Shown here piece by piece: positions 25,270 through 31,654 of a stretch of DNA of 46,875 nucleotides (position 1 is the stretch's first letter; each line of letters opens with the position of its first letter). The notes beneath the pieces were generated by a model that had not been told where the DNA came from, did no database searches, and saw nothing but the letters and a program-made list of their open reading frames with translations. Origin of the DNA: a virus; IMG/VR virus record IMGVR_UViG_3300032893_000089, positions 1 through 46,875 of that record. One strand, written 5' to 3'. The translations under genes and the position numbers were made by a program.

Positions 25270-25812
25270 ATGGCACGGCTCTATACCATCAAGCGGTTGA
25301 TCGACACGGATGCCAAGCGTATCACAATGGTTTGCGTCGATCAGGATGGCAAACCCACCGGCGAACGGTTGGCGTTCGACATGTCCAAGGCCTCGGCGGC
25401 CAATGTCGCCTACGCGGCGTTGCACGGGTTCAACCAGCGCATCGGTGACGCCGGAGCGTTGGGGTTCAACAAGGACACCGGGCAATACGCCACGCCGGCG
25501 GAGAAATTCGCCGCGATGCAGCAAATCGTCGATCACATCGAATCCGGCAGTGATGATTGGGAACTCCCCCGCAGCGCAGCGGGTCCCCGGCTCGACTCCA
25601 CCATTGGCCTGTTAGTACGGGCCATGATGGAGGAGGATTCAACGAGGGACGAGGCCAAGGTTCGCGTATGGGCCAAGGCTCTCGACACGGTGAAACGGAA
25701 GGCTCTGTTGCGCAGCGACCGTCTCAGGGACATCGTTGCGCGGCTTGAGGCAGAGGCCACCGCTCAAGTCGATACCGAGGCTCTGTTCGAGGGACTGGAT
25801 TCGATCGAGTAA
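25270..25812 (+). CDS. Early protein, paralogue A, with C-terminal VDTEALF tail
   Basis: 180 residues with a CGAGG site; first gene of the rightward block. It is a diverged paralogue of the 194-residue protein at 30695: both have a helix of the type AALHGFNQRIGDA / AAHGAAQKIGDE, then a short linker, ST(I/L)...LV..., a charged helix ending RL..IV.RLE.E, and the tail VDT(E/D)(A/S)LF..L(D/E)S at the very end. Codons are strongly GC-biased, suggesting high expression. It is followed by a stable hairpin. A DNA-metabolism or regulatory role is inferred from its early position; I do not know a named family. Confidence 0.75.
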   Translation: MARLYTIKRLIDTDAKRITMVCVDQDGKPTGERLAFDMSKASAANVAYAALHGFNQRIGDAGALGFNKDTGQYATPAEKFAAMQQIVDHIESGSDDWELPRSAAGPRLDSTIGLLVRAMMEEDSTRDEAKVRVWAKALDTVKRKALLRSDRLRDIVARLEAEATAQVDTEALFEGLDSIE

Positions 25813-25816
25813 TCCA

Positions 25817-25867
25817 GAGTACAAACCCTGCACATCAGGTAAAACTGGTGTGCAGGAATTTGTACTC
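25817..25867 (+). terminator. Stable hairpin after paralogue A
   Basis: GAGTACAAA pairs with TTTGTACTC at the outside and CTGCACATCAG with CTGGTGTGCAG inside (one G-T pair), around a GTAAAA loop; it begins four bases after the stop codon. No T-run follows, so it may protect or process the mRNA rather than act as a full intrinsic terminator. Confidence 0.6.
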
Positions 25868-25868
25868 A

Positions 25869-25898
25869 GTAACCCCACACCTACCCACACCCACCACA
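25869..25898 (+). repeat. Long inverted repeat, left arm
   Basis: Thirty bases starting GTAACCCCACACCTACCCAC are the reverse complement of 26087-26113 apart from a three-base gap. The arms enclose about 190 bp that contain the T16 run, two 16-bp direct repeats and one CCACGT site. As DNA it could form a large cruciform or bind a dimeric protein at both ends; as RNA, a long stem. Confidence 0.8.
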
Positions 25899-25915
25899 TA
25901 CGGGGTATATCGTCC

Positions 25916-25932
25916 AAAATCCACGTACGATT
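25916..25932 (+). promoter_or_regulatory. Single CCACGT box inside the long inverted repeat
   Basis: AAAATCCACGTACGATT is in the same orientation as the boxes upstream of rightward genes and is followed after 12 bp by TAATCCC. It is a single, more degenerate member of the recurring element. Confidence 0.45.
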
Positions 25933-25983
25933 CACCAGTAATCCCAAAATACAAACCAACGGGCCTGAGACCCTCTAGTAGTG

Positions 25984-25999
25984 TTTTTTTTTTTTTTTT
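25984..25999. repeat. T16 homopolymer
   Basis: Sixteen T in a row, far longer than any other homopolymer in the window. It follows CTCTAGTAGTG without a strong hairpin, so it is not a standard terminator on the plus strand. The exact length is uncertain in most sequencing data. A DNA-unwinding or slippage role is possible. Confidence 0.8.
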
Positions 26000-26022
26000 A
26001 TTCAGAGAAAGAGGAACGCAAG

Positions 26023-26062
26023 GCAGGGCAACTGCTGTCACATTTCGCAGGACAACTGCTGT
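26023..26062 (+). repeat. Pair of 16-bp direct repeats
   Basis: GCAGGGCAACTGCTGT (26023-26038) and GCAGGACAACTGCTGT (26047-26062) differ at one base and start 24 bp apart, slightly more than two helical turns. They lie between the T16 run and the right arm of the inverted repeat. Iterated sites next to an AT-rich run are a feature of replication origins (iterons), although two copies are few. Confidence 0.65.
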
Positions 26063-26086
26063 AACCATCGGCAACGCCCCGTGAGG

Positions 26087-26113
26087 TGTGGTGGTGGGTA
26101 GGTGTGGGGTTAC
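26087..26113 (-). repeat. Long inverted repeat, right arm
   Basis: Pairs with 25869-25898. It ends five bases before the -35 box of the promoter at 26118, so a protein bound to this arm could control that promoter. Confidence 0.8.
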
Positions 26114-26117
26114 TTAA

Positions 26118-26146
26118 TTGACACCGCCGACCCGGTGTGATATGAT
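26118..26146 (+). promoter_or_regulatory. Strong sigma70-type promoter
   Basis: TTGACA (26118-26123), spacer 17 bp, TATGAT (26141-26146): -35 perfect, -10 five of six. Transcription should begin near 26153, ahead of the 30-codon ORF, the hairpin and the operon starting at 26332. Confidence 0.75.
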
Positions 26147-26172
26147 GTGGGGTCGTGGCAGGAATTGACCTA

Positions 26173-26265
26173 ATGTGGGGGACGCTGTTCAATGTGGATA
26201 CGGATAAAGCAATTCGCCACTGGTCAATCAAGCAGAAAACAGAGGTGGCCGAAATAGAGCCCTGA
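26173..26265 (+). CDS. 30-residue leader ORF
   Basis: ATG 26173 follows AGGA at nine bases and encodes MWGTLFNVDTDKAIRHW... ending EIEP, 30 residues. It starts about 20 bases after the predicted transcription start and ends three bases before a 16-bp hairpin. The layout promoter, short ORF, hairpin, operon looks like an attenuator or a leader peptide; the peptide itself has no run of one amino acid that would identify a sensed tRNA. Confidence 0.45.
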   Translation: MWGTLFNVDTDKAIRHWSIKQKTEVAEIEP

Positions 26266-26267
26266 AC

Positions 26268-26309
26268 TGTACACGCAAGGGATTGGGCAACCGATCCCTT
26301 GCGTGTACA
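26268..26309 (+). ncRNA. Perfect 16-bp RNA hairpin before the operon
   Basis: TGTACACGCAAGGGAT (26268-26283) pairs perfectly with ATCCCTTGCGTGTACA (26294-26309) around a ten-base loop. No T-run follows. It ends 22 bases before ATG 26332. It may be a processing site, an attenuator half, a protein-binding operator on DNA, or an mRNA stabiliser. Confidence 0.7.
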
Positions 26310-26331
26310 AACCAGCAGAGGAACAATCGAA

Positions 26332-26586
26332 ATGAGCACCATTACAGCAATCACCCACGCACAAGAATTCGTCCGGCTCTGGCAGGCCCACGAGGACAGG
26401 GAAGGGCATTGCGGCAAAAACCTCACGATCACTATGACAGGCAGCCGCGACGACGACAGGTCCGAATGGACCTGTTGGGTGTTCAACGATCAGTCAGTCA
26501 TGATCACGATGGAATACAACGGACAGCGAGTGGTCCAGACCCTTCGATCGGACAGTGATCCTTTGATTGGAAAGGTGGTCAAATGA
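26332..26586 (+). CDS. Small early protein, unknown
   Basis: 84 residues from ATG 26332 behind GAGGAAC (an earlier in-frame start lies inside the hairpin and is unlikely). Mixed alpha/beta sequence: AQEFVRLWQAHEDREGHCG...LTITMTGSRDD...SEWTCWVFNDQSVMITMEYNGQRVVQTL. Overlaps the next gene by ATGA. No family recognised. Confidence 0.65.
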   Translation: MSTITAITHAQEFVRLWQAHEDREGHCGKNLTITMTGSRDDDRSEWTCWVFNDQSVMITMEYNGQRVVQTLRSDSDPLIGKVVK

Positions 26587-26771
26587 CCGCCGAACAGGTC
26601 CAAAAAGCCCTGGCCTTGATCGAGAGTGCCTCGCGGGTTTGCTTCATCGCTGAGACCGTGGCACATCTACAAGGCCGTGAGCGTCATATCCTGCCTTCGA
26701 CTGACCAGTTGAGATCAGACATCAAAGCAATGCAGGATTGCATCCTGCAAAGGACCTCACCAAGTGGCTAA
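26583..26771 (+). CDS. Small helical early protein, unknown
   Basis: 62 residues, ATGA overlap with the gene before and eight-base overlap with the HTH gene after. Sequence is helical (AEQVQKALALIESASRVCFIAETVAHLQ). Coding is supported by the coupled spacing only. Confidence 0.55.
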   Translation: MTAEQVQKALALIESASRVCFIAETVAHLQGRERHILPSTDQLRSDIKAMQDCILQRTSPSG

Positions 26772-27345
26772 GTTTCGCCAAGGCAACCTCTCGACCGCCA
26801 AGCTCACCGAGGCCCAGGTCCTAGAGATCCTTCAACGCAGGGCAGCCAACGAGAGCTATCCTAGTCTGGCCCGGTACTTCCAAGTATCGACCAACACCAT
26901 CGCCAGGATTTGTAATGGCGAGACCTGGCAGCATGTATCAAGGGCAGTAGGGGACGAGGCCCTGGCAGAGTTCACAGGGCCAGAACCCAGTGAAGCAGAG
27001 CTACAGGCAAGTCTGGAAAAGCTTAACGCGATTCCAGATCAGCCTGTTCGTCGAGAAGATCCTTATGCAGTGTTCTTAGACAAAGGCAGGCGGGGGGTTC
27101 TAGAAATAGACCTCGCCAAGGACATGAAACCAAGGAGTACCTCTACATGCACCGCCGACTCTGTAACTTCAGACTCGTCAAGCTCGAGGACCGTCGAACC
27201 GGCTGGCTTGGCGAGGGATGCTGGCGCCAACACGGCAGGCGCTGGATCAAGCGATTCGAGCACAGGTACAACCGGCGATTCGGCCGCAAGGTCTGCCGAA
27301 CCAAGCAAGCCCAGTTTAGTTAAGCCCATCAACAACGAGGAGTAG
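26764..27345 (+). CDS. DNA-binding HTH protein with disordered Ser/Ala-rich tail
   Basis: 193 residues with a GTG start eight bases inside the preceding gene. Residues 14-58 (LTEAQVLEILQRRAANESYPSLARYFQVSTNTIARICNGETWQHV) form a resolvase/MerR-like helix-turn-helix of the type found in phage HNH and regulatory proteins: 'A.EI......S...LA..F.VS..TI.RI..G..W..V'. No nuclease residues follow; the C-terminal 80 residues are Ser/Thr/Ala/Asp-rich and probably disordered. As the only clear HTH protein of the early block it is the best candidate for a regulator that binds the repeated CCACGT elements, which is untested. Confidence 0.65.
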   Translation: MAKFRQGNLSTAKLTEAQVLEILQRRAANESYPSLARYFQVSTNTIARICNGETWQHVSRAVGDEALAEFTGPEPSEAELQASLEKLNAIPDQPVRREDPYAVFLDKGRRGVLEIDLAKDMKPRSTSTCTADSVTSDSSSSRTVEPAGLARDAGANTAGAGSSDSSTGTTGDSAARSAEPSKPSLVKPINNEE

Positions 27346-27350
27346 AGCGA

Positions 27351-27716
27351 ATGGATACCTCAGATACCACCACCAAGTTCAAGGTCGGCGTTTTCACTTT
27401 CACCAAGCATCCCGACTGGACGCCAGAGCTATACGTAGTCACCGACTACAAGCTCAAGGATCCAGAACTGGTGCTGATCAGTGAGATTGTCGAACTCGAA
27501 CTAGAGCTGATCCCCAAGGTCGTCCAAGACAGCAGCAGGCTGCTGAAGTTGCGCGAGGTCAAAGCAGAACTGGTAAACCGACACTTGGCGCAGCTCAACG
27601 AAGTCAACGACCAGATCAAGCAGCTTGAGGCGCTGCCTAGGCAGGAAGAGACTCAGGTAGCAGAATCGCAGGATGTGGCCCGCTCGGCCAACGACGACGC
27701 AGAGATTCCCTTCTAG
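27351..27716 (+). CDS. Early protein with SSB-like acidic C-terminal tip
   Basis: 121 residues. The N-terminal half is beta-like (KFKVGVFTFTKHPDWTPELYVVTDYKL), the centre a coiled coil (LLKLREVKAELVNRHLAQLNEVNDQIKQLEAL), and the tail is SANDDAEIPF at the very end. The last seven residues resemble the DDDIPF tip by which bacterial SSB recruits replication enzymes, and a helicase gene follows. The body is not a recognisable OB-fold SSB. Shares the operon with the HTH gene (five-base gap). Confidence 0.6.
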   Translation: MDTSDTTTKFKVGVFTFTKHPDWTPELYVVTDYKLKDPELVLISEIVELELELIPKVVQDSSRLLKLREVKAELVNRHLAQLNEVNDQIKQLEALPRQEETQVAESQDVARSANDDAEIPF

Positions 27717-27727
27717 ATCAATACCTT

Positions 27728-27748
27728 GGGCAGTTCACTGAACTGCCC
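27728..27748 (+). terminator. Short perfect hairpin between genes
   Basis: GGGCAGTTCA-C-TGAACTGCCC is a ten-base perfect inverted repeat 12 bases after a stop codon. It is followed by TCAGAATTGATTT rather than a clean T-run, so termination would be partial. It could lower expression of the helicase relative to the upstream genes. Confidence 0.5.
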
Positions 27749-27786
27749 TCAGAATTGATTTAGCTCAACAAGCGAGGTAGACAGAG

Positions 27787-29292
27787 ATGAATCTTCTAGA
27801 CCAAGTAGACTCAACCCCACTGCCGGAGGCAGTCGGTGCCCTCAGTGATAAACGAAAGTGGTCTCCCAACCAGGAAGCCATTTTCGACGCTGTTTCTTCA
27901 ACCCAAGATAACCTCTTGGTCCAGGCCGTCGCGGGGTCGGGCAAGACCACTACCCTAGTGGAAGCTACTCGCAGGGCCGAGGGCACCACCTTGTTCCTGG
28001 CCTTTAACAAAGCCATCGCGGAGGAACTCAAAACCAGAGTTGCCCACGGTGACGTCAAGACCATGAATGCGCTGGGCCACCGCCTGTGGCTGGACAACAG
28101 TTCTGCCAAGTTCGATATGCAGAAGCTCAAGGTCTTGATTGACAAGATCTGCCCACCAGACATGGTGAAGGACTATGGCTATACTATCTCTAGGGTCGTG
28201 GGCTTGGCAAAGTCCCTTGCATTGGGGCTGGACGGTGAACCAGTCACTTCTCACCAGTTGGCACAGATAATCGAAAACTTCCAGTTCGACGTGCCCTGTG
28301 ATTTCGTTGCCCAGGTGTCGGAATATGCTAAGACTGCCTTCGAGCTTAGCATCAGGGACAATACCACCTTCGACTTTGACGACCAGCTCTACGGTCCCTT
28401 GTATTATGGTTGGGATTATCCAGTCTATACAAACGTTATGGTGGACGAGGCCCAAGACCTATCACCAATCCAGCACGAGATGCTTCAGGCAATGCGAGGC
28501 AGCCGCATCATCGCGGTCGGAGACCGCCACCAAGCGATCTACGGGTTCCGTGGCGCGAGCCATGATTCGATGGACGAGTTAAAGTCCATGTTCCAGTCCA
28601 AGGAGCTACCGCTTGACATCACCTATAGATGCCCAGTCCAAGTCGTCGAGGAAGCCCGCCGGCTTAACCCAGATATTCGAGCACGAGATAATGCACCTTC
28701 AGGTAGTGTTTCCGATCTTGAGGAAGGTGCTGAAGACCCCAGACTCTTCATACCTAACCAGCTGGTACTTGCGCGGACGAACGCTCCACTATTCAGGGCG
28801 ATTCTCCGGCACATCCGCCAGAGGGAGCCATGTCGAGTCCTGTCGAATTTCCTGGATTCTTTCCAGTCGTTTGTGCGCGGACTTGCTAAGGGCCCTCGAG
28901 GATCGCAGGAACTTCGCAAGGCTTCCGATGTTCTAGAACGCTTGGATCGATGGTATATGAAAGAGCGGGATGCTGCCCAGGGCAGGCGCGGACGCCTAGC
29001 CTATCTGCATGACAGGTACGAAACCGTCAAGCTCTTGCTCGAACAGCATTCAACGGTCTACGAAGCCTGTGAGACCGTCCGACGCCTGGCCGAGTGTCGC
29101 ACCGGACCTCTGTTCAGCACTATCCACAAGGCCAAGGGGCTGGAATCGCCGGATGTCTATATCATCCGCCCAGACCTGATGCCTCATCCTATGGCTGATG
29201 GGGAGAAGGAACTGGTCCAGGAAGGCAATCTCAAGTACGTCGCTATAACTAGGTCTTCAGATCAACTGACCTATGGTCAGAGGGAGTTTTGA
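27787..29292 (+). CDS. UvrD/Rep-type SF1 DNA helicase
   Basis: 501 residues. Motif I AVAGSGKTT (47-55), LFLAFNKAIAEEL (Ia), motif II VDEAQD (219-224), motif III GDRHQAIYGFRGA (245-257), ITYRCP (IV), then STIHKAKGLE (V) and YVAITRS (VI) near the end. It is shorter than UvrD (720) and lacks most of the 2B domain, as phage versions do. It should unwind DNA 3' to 5' during replication or recombination, together with the nuclease and ATPase genes further along. Confidence 0.88.
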   Translation: MNLLDQVDSTPLPEAVGALSDKRKWSPNQEAIFDAVSSTQDNLLVQAVAGSGKTTTLVEATRRAEGTTLFLAFNKAIAEELKTRVAHGDVKTMNALGHRLWLDNSSAKFDMQKLKVLIDKICPPDMVKDYGYTISRVVGLAKSLALGLDGEPVTSHQLAQIIENFQFDVPCDFVAQVSEYAKTAFELSIRDNTTFDFDDQLYGPLYYGWDYPVYTNVMVDEAQDLSPIQHEMLQAMRGSRIIAVGDRHQAIYGFRGASHDSMDELKSMFQSKELPLDITYRCPVQVVEEARRLNPDIRARDNAPSGSVSDLEEGAEDPRLFIPNQLVLARTNAPLFRAILRHIRQREPCRVLSNFLDSFQSFVRGLAKGPRGSQELRKASDVLERLDRWYMKERDAAQGRRGRLAYLHDRYETVKLLLEQHSTVYEACETVRRLAECRTGPLFSTIHKAKGLESPDVYIIRPDLMPHPMADGEKELVQEGNLKYVAITRSSDQLTYGQREF

Positions 29293-29293
29293 A

Positions 29294-30166
29294 ATGAGCC
29301 ATTTTACAGTCCTAGTAATCGGAGAGAATCCTGAAGCCCAACTCGCTCCGTTCCACGAGTTCGAGTGTACTAGTGAAAACAACCAGTATGTTGTAGATGT
29401 GGACGTGACAGAAGAAACCCGCGAAAAGGGACTCGGCTATCACGGGCTTGGAACTCGAGTCGTCGATGACGAGTCGGAAGTTGACCGTGAAGGAGCCCAC
29501 AAGTATGGCTACGCTGTTATAAAGAACGGTGTACTGGTCAAGGCAGTCAACCGAACCAATCCTAATGCGAAGTGGGACTGGTACGTACTCGGTGGTCGCT
29601 ATACCGGGTTCTTCAAGCTCAAACCAGGGTTTTCCGGCGAGACCGGCACGCCGGGGCTAATGACTGAACCAGCCACTTCTGGTTGGGTAGACCAAGCTCG
29701 AAAGGGCGCTATCGATTTTGAAGGAATGCGCAACGCCGCCAGCGAGAGGGCCCGAAAACGTTACCGGCAGTTTCACCAGCTTATCGATGGTTTGCCTTTT
29801 CCTGACAGTTGGGAAACGGTGCTAGGCCGGCATTCTGATACCAAGGAAGGAATCGAAGAAGCCCGCCAAGAGTACTTTGCACAGCCAGTTATGGCAGTCT
29901 TACGCAAAGACGACTATTTTCGTTGGGAGACAGACATCAGTCGCTATACAGTCACCGAAGCCGAATTTGTACAAAAGGCTTGCGATCGAGCAATTCTCTG
30001 CTTCGCCTTTGTCAAGGACAGCAAGTGGTACGAGCGAGGCGAAATGGGCTGGTTTGCCTGTGTGACGAACGAAAAGCCGCTGGGTGAGTGGAAGCAGGAA
30101 TTCACTCAAATGCTGGAATCGCTTAGCGATAGTACGTTGCTAAGCGTCTATGACTGTCACATCTGA
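29294..30166 (+). CDS. Conserved hypothetical protein of phages and mobile elements
   Basis: 290 residues from ATG 29294, just behind the helicase stop. Begins MSHFTVLVIGENPEAQLAPFHEFEC and has AKWDWYVLGGRYTGFFKLKPG in the centre, a pattern common in phage and plasmid proteins of Gram-negative bacteria; its function is not known. The WDWYxLGGR segment looks like an enzyme-like core. Helical middle (ERARKRYRQFHQLIDGLPFPDSWE) and acidic Asp/Glu-rich regions throughout. Confidence 0.72.
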   Translation: MSHFTVLVIGENPEAQLAPFHEFECTSENNQYVVDVDVTEETREKGLGYHGLGTRVVDDESEVDREGAHKYGYAVIKNGVLVKAVNRTNPNAKWDWYVLGGRYTGFFKLKPGFSGETGTPGLMTEPATSGWVDQARKGAIDFEGMRNAASERARKRYRQFHQLIDGLPFPDSWETVLGRHSDTKEGIEEARQEYFAQPVMAVLRKDDYFRWETDISRYTVTEAEFVQKACDRAILCFAFVKDSKWYERGEMGWFACVTNEKPLGEWKQEFTQMLESLSDSTLLSVYDCHI

Positions 30167-30175
30167 GACAGACAA

Positions 30176-30577
30176 ATGAAGATCATCATCGAAACCATCC
30201 CTCACCAAGACCAGCGCTACCCCACCGTCGGTGACTGGCAGTGGACCTACGGCCTTCGCGACGAGCATACGCTTAAAATCAGAGTGAGCAAGCTATCTGA
30301 CTGGCGCTACGAAGCCCTGGTCGCCCTTCACGAAGCCATCGAGGCAATCCTAGGACTGAACGCTGGGGTCAGCGAACTAGAACTAGATCACTTCGATATC
30401 CAATACGAGCATCAGCGTGAACCCGGCGACACCAGCGAGCCCGGCGATGACCCTCTCTGCCCTATCCACCGCCAGCACCGCATCGCTACAGCCATCGAAA
30501 CACTTCTAGCTATCGAACTAGGTGTAGACTGGCAGGCCTACGAGGACGAAATCCATAATCTAAGCAACCATTCCTAA
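30176..30577 (+). CDS. Conserved phage protein with HEAIE motif
   Basis: 133 residues. Pattern MKIIIETIPHQDQRYPTVGDWQW...LKIRVSKLSDWRYEALVALHEAIEAIL, then EPGDDPLCPIHRQHRIATAIETLLAIELGVDWQAYE. The HEAIE sits where metallopeptidase-like HExxE/H occurs, and the whole pattern is shared with small proteins of many phages and prophages. Activity unproven. Confidence 0.68.
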   Translation: MKIIIETIPHQDQRYPTVGDWQWTYGLRDEHTLKIRVSKLSDWRYEALVALHEAIEAILGLNAGVSELELDHFDIQYEHQREPGDTSEPGDDPLCPIHRQHRIATAIETLLAIELGVDWQAYEDEIHNLSNHS

Positions 30578-30591
30578 ACCGTAACCCTTGA

Positions 30592-30620
30592 TTGACTCCA
30601 CGTACATTTCATGCCATAAT
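30592..30620 (+). promoter_or_regulatory. Promoter with CCACGT in the spacer
   Basis: TTGACT (30592-30597), 17 bp, CATAAT (30615-30620). The spacer starts with CCACGTACATTT, the same box as in the other elements, and an inverted box GTGACGTGGAC follows at about 30626-30636. It is the only promoter-like sequence in the 117-bp gap and precedes paralogue B. Confidence 0.72.
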
Positions 30621-30694
30621 GCCCCGTGACGTGGACTTTGCCGGTCGCCACTTATCCCAAAGGACCAGGCACTTTGACATTGGAGCACCAATAG

Positions 30695-31279
30695 ATGAAC
30701 GAAGCATCAGAAGCAACAGCCGAGACCAGGGCACCTGCCAAGGCTCGCGAGGTCGATAAGGTCCAGATGTCCGACGGTTCGACCGTGGAGTTCGTGGGCA
30801 AGCGCAAGTTGCTCAAGGAACCTGTACTGGATGGCGAACTGCCGGCGGTCAAGTTCCTGTTCCGGAACGGCAACGTGATCCTGTTCACCGTACCGGAGCC
30901 GCTGCTCGCACAGTTCGCAGCCCACGGGGCAGCTCAGAAGATCGGTGACGAGACCGCCGGTGAAGACGACGTGGACGACATGCAGCTGGCAGTCGAATCC
31001 ATCATCGAGCGACTCAATGCGGGTCAGTGGACCAAGGAGCGCGAGGGTGGTGGGTTCGGTGGGACCAGTACACTGATCCAAGCCCTGGTCGAGTCCTCGG
31101 GCAAGCCGGTCGAGGTCATCCGGGCCTTCCTCAAGACCAAGACCAAGGCCGAGAAGGACGCGATGCGAGCCAGTACCCGGCTCAAGCCCATCGTGGATCG
31201 GCTGGAGCAGGAGAAGGCCGCCAAGGCTGCTCATGTCGATACCGACAGCCTGTTCGCGGATCTGGAGTCTGTGGGCTGA
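30695..31279 (+). CDS. Early protein, paralogue B, with C-terminal VDTDSLF tail
   Basis: 194 residues. N-terminus VQMSDGSTVEFVGKRKLLKEPVLDGELPAVKFLFRNGNVILFTV (beta), then AAHGAAQKIGDETAG and GTSTLIQALVESSGKPVEVIRAFLKTKTKAEKDAMR, and the tail HVDTDSLFADLESVG. It shares domain order and tail with the 180-residue protein at 25270 and has its own promoter of the same class. Strong GC-biased codon use suggests abundance. Its stop codon is the first TGA of a ten-fold GGCTGA repeat, which is odd. Confidence 0.75.
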   Translation: MNEASEATAETRAPAKAREVDKVQMSDGSTVEFVGKRKLLKEPVLDGELPAVKFLFRNGNVILFTVPEPLLAQFAAHGAAQKIGDETAGEDDVDDMQLAVESIIERLNAGQWTKEREGGGFGGTSTLIQALVESSGKPVEVIRAFLKTKTKAEKDAMRASTRLKPIVDRLEQEKAAKAAHVDTDSLFADLESVG

Positions 31280-31333
31280 GGCTGAGGCTGAGGCTGAGGC
31301 TGAGGCTGAGGCTGAGGCTGAGGCTGAGGCTGA
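31274..31333 (+). repeat. Ten tandem copies of GGCTGA at the stop codon
   Basis: Sixty bases of GGCTGA repeated ten times, beginning with the last codon and stop of paralogue B. In the gene's frame every second codon is a stop (TGA); other frames read Ala-Glu or Arg-Leu repeats. It may expand or shrink by slippage. Number of copies should be checked in reads. Confidence 0.9.
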
Positions 31334-31520
31334 GACGAGTATGGTCAACTGTCTTTATATGACAATCAGGCAAACCCCACAAGGAGCAAACCCGTGTGGA
31401 ACAACCCTGAACCGCCGTTGCTGGCGGACGGAGCAAGTGCCCGGTTGACCTTCTACCCTAGCAGTCCTGCACTGCAAGTAAGGACGGGTTTTATCCTCGT
31501 TTACCGTCCGAGCGGAGTAG

Positions 31521-31545
31521 AGCCACCGAAAGGTGGCTTTGCTTT
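31521..31545 (+). terminator. Intrinsic terminator before the tRNA gene
   Basis: AGCCACC-GAAA-GGTGGCT (31521-31538), a seven-base stem with a GAAA tetraloop, followed by TTGCTTT. It should end transcripts of paralogue B and separates them from the tRNA and cargo genes. The preceding 31334-31520 has no convincing gene; it contains stems such as CGGACGG with CCGTCCG. Confidence 0.75.
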
Positions 31546-31562
31546 AAGTGAAAGGCCAAATT

Positions 31563-31636
31563 TGAGGGATCGTCTAACGGTAGGACAACAGGCTTTGGAC
31601 CTGTTTATAGTGGTTCGAATCCATTTCCCTCAGCCA
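31563..31636 (+). tRNA. tRNA-Gln (anticodon UUG) with encoded CCA
   Basis: Complete cloverleaf of 74 bases: acceptor TGAGGGA/TCCCTCA, D-arm GTCT...GGAC, anticodon arm ACAGG-CTTTGGA-CCTGT with TTG at 31595-31597, T-arm AGTGG-TTCGAAT-CCATT, discriminator G and CCA in the DNA. The U1-A72 pair is the glutamine identity element. It reads CAA and, by wobble, CAG; the phage uses many Gln in ejection proteins. tRNA genes are also integration hot spots, but no integrase is present. Confidence 0.95.
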
Positions 31637-31654
31637 GGGCTAAACGAGGACTGT

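Noticed and set aside
25998-26486. Minus-strand frame of 162 codons over the non-coding region
   Set aside because: It crosses the promoter, hairpin and the coding strand of gene 26332; composition has no protein-like pattern.
30707-31348. Minus-strand frame with a Ser-Ala repeat start
   Set aside because: It is the antisense of paralogue B plus the hexamer tract, with no ribosome site and opposite to all neighbours.
31425-31510. tRNA-like fold of 86 bases upstream of tRNA-Gln
   Set aside because: The acceptor-like stem is perfect, but the anticodon arm has a five-base loop or lacks U33, and the T-loop (TTTTATC) is not canonical. Reported only as a structured gap.
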